Shown one piece after another: positions 43,859 to 53,716 of a stretch of 64,000 bases of DNA (positions are counted from its first letter, which is position 1; each line of letters opens with the position of its first letter). The position numbers and the translations under genes were made by a program. Below the pieces are notes generated by a model. That model did no database searches, had not been told where the DNA came from, and saw nothing but the letters and a program-made list of their open reading frames with translations. Origin of the DNA: an uncultured bacterium (lineage in GTDB: Bacteria; Desulfobacterota; Binatia; UBA1149; CAITLU01); assembly GCA_903893315.1 (NCBI GenBank), contig CAITLU010000062.1:1-64000 (forward strand), given 5' to 3'.

Positions 43859-45748
43859 ATGGCCCTGCTGCTCAGTTGTCAGAAAATCTCCAAAGCCTAC
43901 GGCGCCGCGCCGCTGTTCGTCGATCTGTCCTTCGGCGTGCACGAAGGCGACCGCGTCGGACTGGTCGGCCCCAACGGTGCCGGCAAATCGACGCTGCTGC
44001 GCATCCTGGCCGGCATCGAAACGCCGGACGACGGCATCGTCTCGCTGCGCCGCAGAACCCGGATGGCCTACGTGGCCCAGCACCCGAGGTTCAAGCCCGG
44101 CCGCAACGTCACGCAGATCCTCGGCGACGCGCTCGCCAGCAAGCAGATCGAAGACCACCTCGACGAAGTCGCCCGCGACACTCGCGTTCGCGCCACGCTC
44201 GGCCGCTGCGGCTTCACCGACCCTCTGGCCATGCCCGCGCTCTTCTCCGGCGGCTGGCAAAAGCGTCTGGCCATCGCCGAGGCCTTGGTCACCGAGCCCG
44301 ATGTCATGCTGATGGACGAGCCAACCAACCACCTCGACCTCGAAGGCATCTTGTGGCTGGAACAACTCCTGAAATCCGAAGCCGCGGCCTTCGTCGTCGT
44401 CAGCCACGACCGCTGGTTCCTGGAAAACGTCGCCGAGCGCATGCTCGATCTGGATCCGGTTCACGCCGCCGGCTTTTTCGAAACGCGCGGCCGTTACAGC
44501 GACTTCCTCGAACGCAAGGACGCGGCGCTGCGCGAACAGGCCGCCTATCAGGCCACCCTCGCCAACCGCGTGCGCCGCGAAGTGGAATGGCTCAAGCGCG
44601 GCCCGAAAGCTCGCAGCACCAAGTCACAGGCGCGCATCGATGAAGCCGGACGCCTGATCGAGCAGTTGGCTGATGTCTCGACGCGACTCGACCGGCGCAG
44701 CGCCGCCATCGACTTCAACGCCAGCGAACGCAAGACAAGACGCCTGATCGTCACCAACAACCTCGTCAAGCGCTTCGGCGATCGCACCGTCATCGACGAC
44801 CTCAGTTTCGTGCTGTCGCCCGGAACCCGCCTGGGCCTGCTCGGCCCCAACGGCAGCGGCAAGTCGACGCTGATTCGGCTGCTCACCGGCGAACTCGAGC
44901 CCGACGCCGGCCGCGTCGATCGCGCCGACGGACTTCGCGTTGCGCTGCTCGATCAGCACCGCACCACGCTCGACCCTTCGCTCACGCTGCGGCGCGCGCT
45001 GGCTCCCGAAGGCGATCAGGTCATCTTCTGCGGCAGGCCCGTGCACGTTGCCGGCTGGGCCAAGCGCTTCCTGTTCTCGTCCGAGCAACTCGGCATGAGC
45101 GTCGGACGCCTGTCGGGCGGCGAGCAGGCGCGGGTGCTGCTGGCCAGCTTGATGCTCCAACCGGCCGACGTGCTGGTACTCGACGAACCCACCAACGACC
45201 TCGACATTCCCACCCTCGAAGTGCTCGAGGAAAGTCTGCTGGAGTTCCCCGGAGCGATCGTACTGGTCACTCACGACCGTTACTTGTTCGAGCGCGTCAC
45301 GACCACGGTGCTGGGACTCGACGGCAGCGGAACAATCACGCCGTATGCGGATTATCGGCAGTGGGAGTCGTCGAGGAAGGAGCGCGTGACCGGACGGACG
45401 GCCGAGAGCGCCAGCGCGAAGGCTGGCGCCGAAACAAACGCTCCGGCCTGTGCGCCGGGCTCGGATCAAGACGCGGGAGCCGACGCCGTCGCTGCCAAAG
45501 CCAAGCCCAGGCCGAAGAAACTCTCCTGGGCCGAACAGAAGGAATGGGATGGCATCGAGGCCACCATCATGACCGCCGAAGAGGCGCTGGCCGCCGCCCG
45601 TGAACGGGCCAACGACCCGGCGGTCGCGAGCCGCGCGGATGAACTCGCGGCGCGCTGCCGCCAACTCGGCGAAGCGCAGGACGCGGTCGACCTGCTTTAC
45701 GCGCGATGGGCGGTGCTGGACGAGAAACGCGAAAAACCGGCGTCGTAA
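43859..45748 (+). CDS. ABC-F family ATPase (Uup-like)
   Basis: The 629-residue soluble protein has two ABC domains and no membrane helices. Walker A motifs are GPNGAGKST and GPNGSGKST; signatures are SGGWQKR and SGGEQAR; both Walker B sites read [10 protein letters not shown] or [10 protein letters not shown]. The inter-domain linker is basic and helical. A C-terminal extension of about 100 residues, rich in Ala/Glu/Lys, forms a coiled coil ([30 protein letters not shown]), as in Uup. ABC-F proteins act on ribosomes. ATG 43859 is chosen at the conserved start; the frame upstream to 43772 is not conserved. Confidence 0.93.
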   Translation: MALLLSCQKISKAYGAAPLFVDLSFGVHEGDRVGLVGPNGAGKSTLLRILAGIETPDDGIVSLRRRTRMAYVAQHPRFKPGRNVTQILGDALASKQIEDHLDEVARDTRVRATLGRCGFTDPLAMPALFSGGWQKRLAIAEALVTEPDVMLMDEPTNHLDLEGILWLEQLLKSEAAAFVVVSHDRWFLENVAERMLDLDPVHAAGFFETRGRYSDFLERKDAALREQAAYQATLANRVRREVEWLKRGPKARSTKSQARIDEAGRLIEQLADVSTRLDRRSAAIDFNASERKTRRLIVTNNLVKRFGDRTVIDDLSFVLSPGTRLGLLGPNGSGKSTLIRLLTGELEPDAGRVDRADGLRVALLDQHRTTLDPSLTLRRALAPEGDQVIFCGRPVHVAGWAKRFLFSSEQLGMSVGRLSGGEQARVLLASLMLQPADVLVLDEPTNDLDIPTLEVLEESLLEFPGAIVLVTHDRYLFERVTTTVLGLDGSGTITPYADYRQWESSRKERVTGRTAESASAKAGAETNAPACAPGSDQDAGADAVAAKAKPRPKKLSWAEQKEWDGIEATIMTAEEALAAARERANDPAVASRADELAARCRQLGEAQDAVDLLYARWAVLDEKREKPAS

Positions 45749-45883
45749 AGCCAGAGCCGCTCGCGGTGCACCGTCGCCAGTGCGCTTGGTCGGTGCCCGG
45801 CGCGGCCGCTGTCGGCTCGCGAGCCGCCCTCGGTCAGGTTGTCTCTACGAACTGCGCCGTTTCTCTAGTATAGGGTTGACGGC

Positions 45884-47104
45884 TTGGCCGACTACCACGA
45901 CAAGCGCCGCCCCGGACCCAGGCCGGTCTATCCTTGGCTGCGGCGCGATTACTTCAAGACGAGTGTCTCGTACCTCGTCTCGCTCGCTATTCATGCGGCA
46001 GTCGTGCTGCTGGTGCTGGCCACCGTGATGCTCGACGGCGGCGGCGGCCCCGGCAGCGACGCCGGCGGCAAGGGCAAGCTCTTCTCGATGATGGTCGGCC
46101 AGGGTCGCGTGGAAACCCAGACCGAGCGCAAAGATAAATCCGACTCACTCGAAAACGCGATTGCCAAAGCCGTCGAGGAGATCGAGCCGCTGCCGGTGGT
46201 AGCGAGCCAGGTCACGCCCGACCTGGCCGATGTCGGCGTACGCCTGCGCGACGTCGCGCCCAAGATCAATCCGATGGGTACGGCATCGAGCCTGCGCGCG
46301 TTGCCGGGCTCGGCTGCCGGCGGCATGGCAGTGGGCCCCGGCTTCGGCATGGGCGGCGGCATGGGCGGCGGCATCGGCCGCGGTTTCGGGCGAGGCTTCG
46401 GTGACTTCGTGGGCCTGATGCAGACCGTCGGCTTCGACGTCGTCTTCGTGATCGACGGAACCAACTCGATGCAGTTCGCCATCGACACGGTCAAGGCTCG
46501 CATGCGAGACCTGGTGGGACAGATCCAGCATCTGGTCCCCAACTCGCGCGCTGGATTCGTGATCTACAAAGACAAGGGCGACGACTTCACCGTGAAGATG
46601 TCGTCGCTGTCGTTCCACGCCGACAAGCTCGAGTCCTTCATCAAGTACATTCAGGCCGGCGGCGGCGGCGACTACCGGGAAGCGGTCTACGAGGGCATGC
46701 GTACCGCCGTCGAGGAGTTGGGGTGGCGCGAATTTGCGCGCCGGGTGATCGTGCTGGTGCCGAGTTCGCCGCCCCACGTCGGCCAGGAAGCGCTGCTGCA
46801 GAACATCGCCAAGGACTTCCACGCCAAAGGCGGTGTCGTCCACGTTCTCGACCTCGCCGAGATGATGCACCGCAATTACCAAATAGCACTCGACAAGGCG
46901 CTGTTCGGCGAGCCTTCCGACAAGGTCGTGCCGCTGCCGGAGTTCTACGTCGAACTGCAGAACTACTTTGCGAGCGTGGCCAAGGCAGGCGGCGGCGAGC
47001 TGATTCCTCTCGGCGACGAAGGAAAGCTCACCGGCGAATTGATGGTAGCGGCCTTCGGGCCCCAATGGCGAAAGGAGGTGGCACGATTTTCCGCCGAACA
47101 CTGA
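45884..47104 (+). CDS. Membrane-anchored von Willebrand factor A domain protein
   Basis: The 406-residue protein has a cytosolic basic stretch, one helix (residues 28-49), a linker with a Gly/Phe/Met-rich repeat segment (about 145-172) and a C-terminal VWA domain from about 183. The MIDAS motif is D191-G-T-N-S195, a DxTxS variant, with later Thr/Asp ligands likely around VPSSPP. The TonB-like topology (short cytosol, one helix, long periplasmic part) fits an energised envelope machine. The start TTG 45884 has no Shine-Dalgarno; a TATAGG box at 45869-45874 suggests a very short leader. Confidence 0.85.
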   Translation: MADYHDKRRPGPRPVYPWLRRDYFKTSVSYLVSLAIHAAVVLLVLATVMLDGGGGPGSDAGGKGKLFSMMVGQGRVETQTERKDKSDSLENAIAKAVEEIEPLPVVASQVTPDLADVGVRLRDVAPKINPMGTASSLRALPGSAAGGMAVGPGFGMGGGMGGGIGRGFGRGFGDFVGLMQTVGFDVVFVIDGTNSMQFAIDTVKARMRDLVGQIQHLVPNSRAGFVIYKDKGDDFTVKMSSLSFHADKLESFIKYIQAGGGGDYREAVYEGMRTAVEELGWREFARRVIVLVPSSPPHVGQEALLQNIAKDFHAKGGVVHVLDLAEMMHRNYQIALDKALFGEPSDKVVPLPEFYVELQNYFASVAKAGGGELIPLGDEGKLTGELMVAAFGPQWRKEVARFSAEH

Positions 47105-49491
47105 CCCGCAGTCGTCGCGCAGATGGCCGCCTCCTTGCCTGCCGCGCAACCGGCCCGGCTCGGATTTTTGCCGTCCTGGCGATGCTGTCCGTACTCGCGG
47201 TCGCCGCAGCGGCAAGCACGGCAGCGGCCGGCGACGTCTCCGATCGCGTCGAGCGCGCCGTGGCCGGCAACCTCGGCGAAGAACAGGAAAGAGCGTTGAT
47301 CGGCGAACTCGCCGATCTGTCCGTGCAGGTCGCCGACCGCTACGACCAGTGGGTCAAGACCGGCATGGGCGAAAGCCGCACGGCAGCCAACTCGCTCGCA
47401 TCCGCGTTGCTCCCGGCGCTCGAAAAGCTCCTCGCCTATCACCAAGGGCGAATCGACAAAGCCCAGGACCGCATCATAGCCGACGACGGCAACCCCGAGG
47501 TGCTCTACAAAGAGCACTGGTGGCAGGTCGACAGGGGCTTCGTGCTCGCGGCCTCAGGCCAGTTGGCGTGGCTGCATTACCGGCTGGCGATGCTCAACCC
47601 CGAGCAGACCGACAAGCGCAAGGCGTGGCTGGGAAAGAGTGTCCGCGAATTTTCCCAGTTCATCGCGGCCGGTGACGAGAAGATGCGGATGGAAAGTACG
47701 CTCGGACGCGCACTGGCCGAGGGCGAACTGGACGAACGTGATTACGCCGAAGCCGACTTGCAGACCGTGCTCGACGGCGGCAGAGGAACCACTCTCTACT
47801 GGCCGGCGCGTCTGTCGCTCGGCCAGCTGCGCGCGAGCGCGGGCGGAGCCACGGCGCTGCTGGAAACTCGACAACTTCTTGCCGAAGCGCAAAGCGCCGG
47901 ACTCGGCGCCGATGTCGTCAACCAGGTGCGCATGCTGCGCCTGGAAGCACTGGTGAAGAATCCCGGCGACGGCACCGAGAAAGAAGCCGCCGCCGTCGCC
48001 GCTCAACTTTCCGCCGCCGGACCGACGGCCTCCCGGCGCGCCTCCCAGATAGTCCTGGCGCACATGAAGGACCCGCGCGCGGTGCTCGGTGCTTCCGCAT
48101 CCTCCGAGTGGATCGCGGCAGAGAACCTCGCTTCGGAAGAAAAGTTCGCGCCCGCAGCGAAGGCTTACGAGACGATCCTCCAGTCAACCGACACGGCCGC
48201 GCGCGAGCACGCGATCGACGTCCACCACCGCCTCGGGGTCTGTTACTTCCGCCTCGGCCGTTTTGCCGATGCCGAGCGCGAACTACGCACGTACCTGACG
48301 ATGGCGCCCGACGGCCAGTTGGCTCCCGAAGCTGCCTACCTTCAATTCCGCGCCGCCGAAGGTGTCTACCGCGCCACGCCATCGCCCGAAACGCTCGGCA
48401 CCTTCACCGCCGCAGCCGAGAACTTCGTCAAGAAATTTCCGCAGCACCAATCGCACTACGAAGGCCTCTTCCGCTATGGCGAGTTGATGCAGAACGCGCG
48501 CCGCTTCGGCGAAGCAGCCGAGAGCTACGAGCAGGTGCGCGGACCGGCGGTGTTCGAACTGCGCGCCGCTGCGGCTTCGGTGCAGTGCCTGGCCGACGCG
48601 ATATGGAATCGTCCTGACGACGCAGACAAGGCCTGGGCGGCTCCGATCCGGACGCGCCTTGCGAGCGCCTGCGAACGTTTCGACAAGCTGGCCGCCGCCA
48701 ACAAGGAAATGGCCGGCGCCGACCTGCGTGCACGCACCGTTTTCGCCAAAGCGATGGGCGAAGCGGTGGGCCCAGGAGCGCGTCCCGCGGACGCGCTGGC
48801 TACGCTCGAAGGCTTCGAGACCAGGTTCCCCGCTGCCGGCGAGCTTCACATCCCGGCCGCCGCCCTGCGTCTGGCAGCAGCGGCCGGACTCCAACGCTAC
48901 GACGACGCTCAGCGCGGCGTGGCGGCACTCGCTTCGCTCAGCTTCGACGATCCGATTTCACTCGACATCCTCGACCGGCTCGCGCGTGTGCTGCTGCGCG
49001 TATCCGCTTCGGCCGGCGACACCGACCCCGACGCCGGACGTAAGTGGGCCGCGCTGGCCGGCACGGTGTTCGAGCGTTCGAAGAAAGAAGGGCGGCCGAT
49101 CCCCGATGACGCCAAACCGAACCTTGCGCAGATATGGATCGAGCAGGGAAAACTCGACGATGCCGCCGCGCTGTACGCAGACATCGTCGCGGCCAATCCC
49201 GGCTCGCGCACCGCGCTTCGCGCCGCCGCAATGCTGGCCGACCAGCGCGGCGACGCGGTGGCCGGAGCCGAATACTGGTCGCGCCTCGCGACCATGCAGG
49301 AAGTAGCCAGCGCTGCCTGGTACGAGGCGCGGCTGGCAGCAGCCAAGGCCGAATTGAACTCCGGACACGCGGACAAAGCGTGCGCCGGACTTCGCGAAGT
49401 CGACGATTTCCGACCCGACCTTCGCGACGGCGCCACCCGACAACGATTCGCCGAACTCGCCGCACGCGCGTGCGGCCCGGCCCATCAATAG
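47086..49491 (+). CDS. Exported TPR-repeat protein
   Basis: The protein of about 801 residues has an N-terminal basic region and hydrophobic segment (FAVLAMLSVLAVAAAAS) ending TAAAG, a probable signal peptide. Helical TPR-like repeats follow (EHAIDVHHRLGVCYFRLGRFADAERELRTYL; QSHYEGLFRYGELMQNARRFGEAAESY). No ATG, GTG or TTG lies in frame before the signal peptide near the VWA stop. An ideal AGGAGG (47073-47078) precedes an ATT codon at 47086 by 7 nt, so ATT is my chosen start. ATG 47182 would truncate the signal peptide. It overlaps the VWA gene by 19 nt and probably acts with it. Confidence 0.8.
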   Translation: MFRRTLTRSRRADGRLLACRATGPARIFAVLAMLSVLAVAAAASTAAAGDVSDRVERAVAGNLGEEQERALIGELADLSVQVADRYDQWVKTGMGESRTAANSLASALLPALEKLLAYHQGRIDKAQDRIIADDGNPEVLYKEHWWQVDRGFVLAASGQLAWLHYRLAMLNPEQTDKRKAWLGKSVREFSQFIAAGDEKMRMESTLGRALAEGELDERDYAEADLQTVLDGGRGTTLYWPARLSLGQLRASAGGATALLETRQLLAEAQSAGLGADVVNQVRMLRLEALVKNPGDGTEKEAAAVAAQLSAAGPTASRRASQIVLAHMKDPRAVLGASASSEWIAAENLASEEKFAPAAKAYETILQSTDTAAREHAIDVHHRLGVCYFRLGRFADAERELRTYLTMAPDGQLAPEAAYLQFRAAEGVYRATPSPETLGTFTAAAENFVKKFPQHQSHYEGLFRYGELMQNARRFGEAAESYEQVRGPAVFELRAAAASVQCLADAIWNRPDDADKAWAAPIRTRLASACERFDKLAAANKEMAGADLRARTVFAKAMGEAVGPGARPADALATLEGFETRFPAAGELHIPAAALRLAAAAGLQRYDDAQRGVAALASLSFDDPISLDILDRLARVLLRVSASAGDTDPDAGRKWAALAGTVFERSKKEGRPIPDDAKPNLAQIWIEQGKLDDAAALYADIVAANPGSRTALRAAAMLADQRGDAVAGAEYWSRLATMQEVASAAWYEARLAAAKAELNSGHADKACAGLREVDDFRPDLRDGATRQRFAELAARACGPAHQ

Positions 49492-49539
49492 ACGCAGCAG
49501 CTCAGAGCAGCAGCGAGAAACTCGAGCAAGAGGAGAAAC

Positions 49540-50220
49540 ATGGAAACCACCGCCGCCATTCCACCCGGCATCAGCATCTTCGACCTGATCCGCCAGGGTT
49601 GGTACACCACCTATCCGCTGATCGCGATGTCGTTCGTCGCCACCAGCATCATCATCGAACGTCTGTGGGTGCTGCGCACTGTGCGAAGCGCAATAGAGAC
49701 CGTCACCGACGCGACCTGCGAGCTGCTGCGCACCGGCGATTCGAACGGAGCCGCGTCGCTGCTCGCCTCGCACATCGCGACTTCTCCGGCTGCGCGCATC
49801 TACGCCGCGCTGCTGCCGCTTCTGGCCAGGCAGGGCATCGAAGAAGTCGTCGAGTGCGGCGAGCGCCGCCGCCTCGACGAAGCGCGCCTGTTCAAGACCG
49901 GCACCTGGATGCTCGGCACCGCCGCTGCATCGGCTCCGTTCATCGGACTGCTCGGCACGGTCATCGGCATCATCAAGTCGTTCCACCAGATGGCGATGAT
50001 GGGAGCCGGCGGATTCGCGGTCGTGGCTGCGGGAATCTCCGAAGCGCTGGTCGCGACTGCAATGGGCCTCTTCGTGGCGATCCTGGCGCTGGTCGCCTTC
50101 AACTATTTCCAGGTCAAGATCGCCGCTCTCGACACGCAACTGCGTGTCGGTCTCGGACGCGTGCTCGAAGCAGCCGCCATCGGCGGCATTCACGACGGAG
50201 GAAATCGTGGCCTTCGGTAA
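49540..50220 (+). CDS. MotA/TolQ/ExbB proton-channel family protein
   Basis: The 226-residue inner-membrane protein has three helices. The first is near residues 20-38 (YPLIAMSFVATSIIIERLW), and the conserved pair is around LGTAAASAPFIGLLGTVIGIIKSFHQMAMMG and GISEALVATAMGLFVAILALVAFNYF. Family residues (GLLGTVxG and the second-helix Thr) are present. With ExbD downstream it would convert proton motive force into motion for a periplasmic partner, here perhaps the VWA and TPR proteins. ATG 49540 follows AAGAGGAG. The stop overlaps the ExbD start by 14 nt. Confidence 0.92.
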   Translation: METTAAIPPGISIFDLIRQGWYTTYPLIAMSFVATSIIIERLWVLRTVRSAIETVTDATCELLRTGDSNGAASLLASHIATSPAARIYAALLPLLARQGIEEVVECGERRRLDEARLFKTGTWMLGTAAASAPFIGLLGTVIGIIKSFHQMAMMGAGGFAVVAAGISEALVATAMGLFVAILALVAFNYFQVKIAALDTQLRVGLGRVLEAAAIGGIHDGGNRGLR

Positions 50221-50650
50221 ACTCGGCGGCGACGAGTCTTCGGACTCGATCATGGCCGAGATCAACATCACGCCGCTCACCGACATTTTCCTGGTGCTGT
50301 TGATCATCTTCATGATCACGACCTCGGCAATGGTCGACTCGGCAGCCAAGATCAACCTGCCGAAATCTTCGCAGACGGTGGAAGAAACTCGCGGCCTTAC
50401 CGTCACCGTCGCACCCGACAACAGGATATTCGTCAATCAGGCGCCGGTACCCGGCGACCAGCTCGAAGCCACGCTGCGCGATCTGCTCGCCGACGACCCT
50501 AAGAAACTGGTCATTCTCCAAGGCGATCAGGACGTGCTGCTCGGCGAAGTGGTACGCATCATGGACGCGGCGAAACGTGCCGGCGCGCTGGCGATCTCGG
50601 TCGCCGCAGAGAAACCTCACGACGGCGGAGTGCCGCAAGGCTCGCAGTAA
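50207..50650 (+). CDS. ExbD/TolR-family biopolymer transport protein
   Basis: The 147-residue protein has one N-terminal helix (about 20-39) preceded by EINITPLTDIFLVLLIIFMI. The Asp in PLTDIFLVLL is the conserved proton-carrying residue of ExbD/TolR. A periplasmic domain follows, with LVILQGDQDVLLGEVVRIMDAAKRAG. The start is GTG 50207, set by GGAGGAAATC directly upstream; the open frame from 50144 is out of register with any motif. No TonB gene follows. Confidence 0.93.
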   Translation: MAFGKLGGDESSDSIMAEINITPLTDIFLVLLIIFMITTSAMVDSAAKINLPKSSQTVEETRGLTVTVAPDNRIFVNQAPVPGDQLEATLRDLLADDPKKLVILQGDQDVLLGEVVRIMDAAKRAGALAISVAAEKPHDGGVPQGSQ

Positions 50651-50753
50651 CGTCGTCAAAGGCAGGGGCAGCGGGCGAGCGACCAAGCACCGCGGCTGGC
50701 GGCGCGCAGTTTCGCAGCTGAACCCACCGAAGGGTCGACGCGTGCCCGCAACG

Positions 50754-51836
50754 TCACATGCGCGGCATGATGTGCTGCGCAAACTCTCGAAAGAGTTCGC
50801 GGGCGTGAGCCATCGGCGGGAGCAGAGTCACTTCGGCAAGCCCCGCTCGCTCCTGGATCTTGAGCATCTCGACGATCTCGTCCGGCGTGCCGACCAGTCC
50901 TCCACTCGTGCCGATCACTGCCGGCGTCACGAAGCGGCGCTCCTCCGGTACGAGGTAGGTGCAGTGCCCTTCGTGCAAGCGCAGGTGCAGACGCTCGCGA
51001 GGAATGCCGAGATCATCGACAAACTTCTTGTATTGTTCCCAATCGTCGCGTGCGACATCGGGAACGAAACCGTCGTCACCTCTTTCCTGAAGCAGTTCCC
51101 ACCAGAAGTGAAGACTCGCCAGAGCCATGGATCCGCAAGCGTCGATCACACGATCGTCGCGAAGAGTTTCGCCGGGCCTGAGCACGCACGAGAACGTGAG
51201 GGCCGCCGTGTGAAAGGGCTCGCCTTCGCGGCGGCCCGCCTTGCGGGCACCGGCTCGAGTCGTATCGAGACTCGCACGCAGGTGATCCGGCGTCTCGATT
51301 CCCGCGGAAATGCGGCCGTCGCCGAAAGCTCCAGCGGCGGCCAGGGCCAGAGGACCGTTGGCCGCGACCCAGATCGGGATCTCGCGATCTACGTCGACGA
51401 AGCCAAGTTCGCGGTGGAGAAAACGTATCGGCCGAGTCTTGCCCTGATATGTGTAGTCGACTTCCTCGCCGCGGAGCAGACCGCGCACAACCCGCAAGTA
51501 CTCGCGAAACTCTCGGGCCCGGACCGGATCGAAGCCCATGGTGCGCATCGCGGTATGTCCGGTACCGATGCCGAAAAAGACGCGGCCGGGCGCCAGGCGC
51601 TGAATCGAAGCGATCGAGTGGGCAGTCACCGGCGCCGTTCGCGTTCCTGCCACGGCTACTCCGGTTCCGAGCCGTATTCGCGAGGTGTTCGCGGCGGCTA
51701 GGGCCAGCGTCGCGTAGCAGTCAGACCAGATCATCTGGGAATCGGGCACCCAGCCGTGATCGTAACCGAGTTCTTCGACAACTTGCAGCAGGCGCCAATC
51801 GTCGATTTTCGTCGCCACCATCGCACCGAATTTCAT
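50754..51836 (-). CDS. LLM-class flavin-dependent oxidoreductase
   Basis: The 360-residue protein has the bacterial luciferase-like TIM-barrel fold. KFGAMVATKIDDWRLLQVVEELGYDHGWVPDS lies at the start, RIRLGTGVAVAGTRTAPVTAHSIASIQRLAPGRVFFGIGTGHT in the middle, and GTPDEIVEMLKIQERAGLAEVTLLPP at the end. The pattern resembles F420-dependent reductases (Mer/FGD-like), but FMN use cannot be excluded. Such genes are numerous in Binatota and Actinobacteria. It is monocistronic, divergent from the acyl-CoA dehydrogenase at 52038. Confidence 0.88.
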   Translation of the reverse strand: MKFGAMVATKIDDWRLLQVVEELGYDHGWVPDSQMIWSDCYATLALAAANTSRIRLGTGVAVAGTRTAPVTAHSIASIQRLAPGRVFFGIGTGHTAMRTMGFDPVRAREFREYLRVVRGLLRGEEVDYTYQGKTRPIRFLHRELGFVDVDREIPIWVAANGPLALAAAGAFGDGRISAGIETPDHLRASLDTTRAGARKAGRREGEPFHTAALTFSCVLRPGETLRDDRVIDACGSMALASLHFWWELLQERGDDGFVPDVARDDWEQYKKFVDDLGIPRERLHLRLHEGHCTYLVPEERRFVTPAVIGTSGGLVGTPDEIVEMLKIQERAGLAEVTLLPPMAHARELFREFAQHIMPRM

Positions 51837-51946
51837 GGCGCCGGACGCTAAGCCCCACTCGCGGCGCTTGCAAGGCTCCCGACGCCGACCCTTCGCCCTG
51901 ATCGCCGACCGAGAAGAGCATACAAACCCCAGGACATTGCCGCGCT

Positions 51947-52005
51947 TTGCTCAGAAACCCGTGTTTGCTAGTTCCACGCTGCCGCGGCCCGCATCAGCAG
52001 CGTGG
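51947..52005 (+). promoter_or_regulatory. Predicted promoter and leader inverted repeat of the second acyl-CoA dehydrogenase
   Basis: TTGCTC (51947-51952) and TAGTTC (51969-51974) are 16 nt apart. Immediately after, CCACGCTGC (51974-51982) and GCAGCGTGG (51997-52005) form a perfect 9-bp inverted repeat with a 14-nt loop, placed like an operator or leader hairpin. Confidence 0.4.
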
Positions 52006-52037
52006 CCCCAAGAGCCGATCCAGGGGAGACACGAAAC

Positions 52038-53219
52038 ATGCCTAAGAACAGCCTGATCGACTTCGACTCCACGAAACCCAACTCGCCCTTCTACAACGAA
52101 AGCCACCGCCAGTGGCGGGATTCCCTGCGGCGATGGCTGGCCAAGGAGATCGCTCCCTACGTCGAGGAGTGGGAGGAGGCCGAAGAGTTCCCGCTTTCCC
52201 TCTACAAGAAGGCGAGCGAGTTCGGCTTGTCGCGCCTCAACTACCCGGAGCAGTACGGCGGCCTCGATTCCGGCTTCGACCGCTTCCACGCCATCGTCAC
52301 CGCGGAAGAAACCTCACAGATCGGCGCCGGCGGGATCTTCGCTTCGTTGCTCGTGCACGGGATCGGATTGCCGCCCATCATCGCGCTCGGCACGCAGGAG
52401 ATGAAAGAGCGGATCGCGCCGGCGGTGCTCACCGGCGACAAGCGCATCTGCCTCGGCATCACCGAGCCCGACGCGGGCAGCGACGTCGCCAACATCAAGA
52501 CACGAGCCGAGCGCGACGGCGACGACTTCATCGTGCGCGGCAGCAAGATGTTCATCACCGGCGGCATGAGAGCCGACTACATGACCACCGCGGTGCGCAC
52601 CGGCGGCCCCGGCATGAGCGGCATCTCACTGCTCCTCATCGAACTCGATCGCCCCGGCGTGGCGCGAACCAAGCTCAAGAAACAGGGATGGTGGGCCTCC
52701 GACACCGCTGCGGTCTACCTCGACGAAGTCCGAGTGCCCGTCTCCAACCTCATCGGCCCCGAGAACCAGGGCTTCCTCGGCATCGTGCTCAACTTCAACG
52801 GCGAACGTCTCGCCATGGCGGCGAGCGCCGTCGGCTATGCGCGCACCTGCCTGGTGGAGGCCGCGCGCTACGCGCAGGAACGGCAGACCTTCGGCAAGCG
52901 TCTGGCAGACCACCAAGTGATCCGCCACAAGATCGCAGAGATGCAGAGGCAGGTGAACGCCACGCAAGCCTACCTGGAAATCTGCGCCTGGCGCGTGCAG
53001 GAAGGAGAGTCACCGATCGCAGACCTCGCCCTTCTCAAGGTGCAGGCCACGCTGACGATGGAGTTTTGCGCGCGCGAAGCCATGCAGGTTTTCGGCGGCG
53101 CGGGCTACCTGCGCGGCAACAAGGTCGAGCGCATCTACAGAGAGGTCCGCGTGAACGCGATCGGCGGCGGATCCGAAGAGATAATGCGCGACCTTGCGGC
53201 CAGACAGATGGGCCTCTGA
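52038..53219 (+). CDS. Acyl-CoA dehydrogenase
   Basis: The 393-residue flavoprotein has all three ACAD domains: N-terminal helices with LSRLNYPEQYGGL, a middle beta-domain with ITEPDAGSDVANIKT and GSKMFITGGMRADY, and a C-terminal domain with QERQTFGKRLADHQVI. The end has QVFGGAGYLRGNKVERIYREVRVNAIGGGSEEIM, which contains the likely catalytic Glu near GGSEEI. It oxidises an acyl-CoA and passes electrons to ETF. ATG 52038 follows GGGGAGACACG. The gene stands alone and is divergent from the LLM oxidoreductase; substrate unknown. Confidence 0.93.
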   Translation: MPKNSLIDFDSTKPNSPFYNESHRQWRDSLRRWLAKEIAPYVEEWEEAEEFPLSLYKKASEFGLSRLNYPEQYGGLDSGFDRFHAIVTAEETSQIGAGGIFASLLVHGIGLPPIIALGTQEMKERIAPAVLTGDKRICLGITEPDAGSDVANIKTRAERDGDDFIVRGSKMFITGGMRADYMTTAVRTGGPGMSGISLLLIELDRPGVARTKLKKQGWWASDTAAVYLDEVRVPVSNLIGPENQGFLGIVLNFNGERLAMAASAVGYARTCLVEAARYAQERQTFGKRLADHQVIRHKIAEMQRQVNATQAYLEICAWRVQEGESPIADLALLKVQATLTMEFCAREAMQVFGGAGYLRGNKVERIYREVRVNAIGGGSEEIMRDLAARQMGL

Positions 53220-53287
53220 GCGCGAGGTCGCTCGCTCTTACAGACTCTTCGACGCGGCCGAACCGAGAATTTGCCGCGGCGCTTCGG

Positions 53288-53716
53288 TCAGGGAAAGACC
53301 GCGGTCAACACTTCGTTGAAGTTCCCGTCAGCCACGGCAACGGCGCGGCCGTGCAACTGGTCCTTGTAGATGTTCTGGATGAAACCTTCGCCCTTGTTCT
53401 TCGAGATGTAGAACCAGTCGCCGATCACCGGCTGCAACGACGGTAGAGTCGCAACGAATGGCAGACCCTCGAGTCCCTTGGCCCTGACTTGAACTTGCAG
53501 CAGGGAGCTTCCGTCCGAGCAGGCAACCACCTTGGCCGTTCCCCGCATCCGCGGAACGGCTGCGGGATCGACCGGTGCCAGTCTGATTCGGGCGACGACC
53601 TTGCAACGCAGGGCCTCGGCTCGCGTCGGCAGCGCGACGAAGACCATGGCGCAGGTCATGCCGACCATGGCGCCCCCCGCGAGTTTTCGAAATGTGGTGG
53701 AGTATCCGGTTTTCAT
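53288..53716 (-). CDS. Small exported protein of unknown function
   Basis: The 142-residue protein begins with a signal peptide (basic n-region, hydrophobic core, cleavage near TRAEA, about residue 35). A beta-rich globular part follows (RCKVVARIRLAPVDPAAVPRMRGTAKVVACSDGSSLLQVQVRA...) with two Cys residues that could form a disulphide. I recognise no family. ATG 53716 follows GAGAGGGTGACCC. It is the only gene between two divergent stretches, facing the acyl-CoA dehydrogenase tail. Confidence 0.7.
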   Translation of the reverse strand: MKTGYSTTFRKLAGGAMVGMTCAMVFVALPTRAEALRCKVVARIRLAPVDPAAVPRMRGTAKVVACSDGSSLLQVQVRAKGLEGLPFVATLPSLQPVIGDWFYISKNKGEGFIQNIYKDQLHGRAVAVADGNFNEVLTAVFP

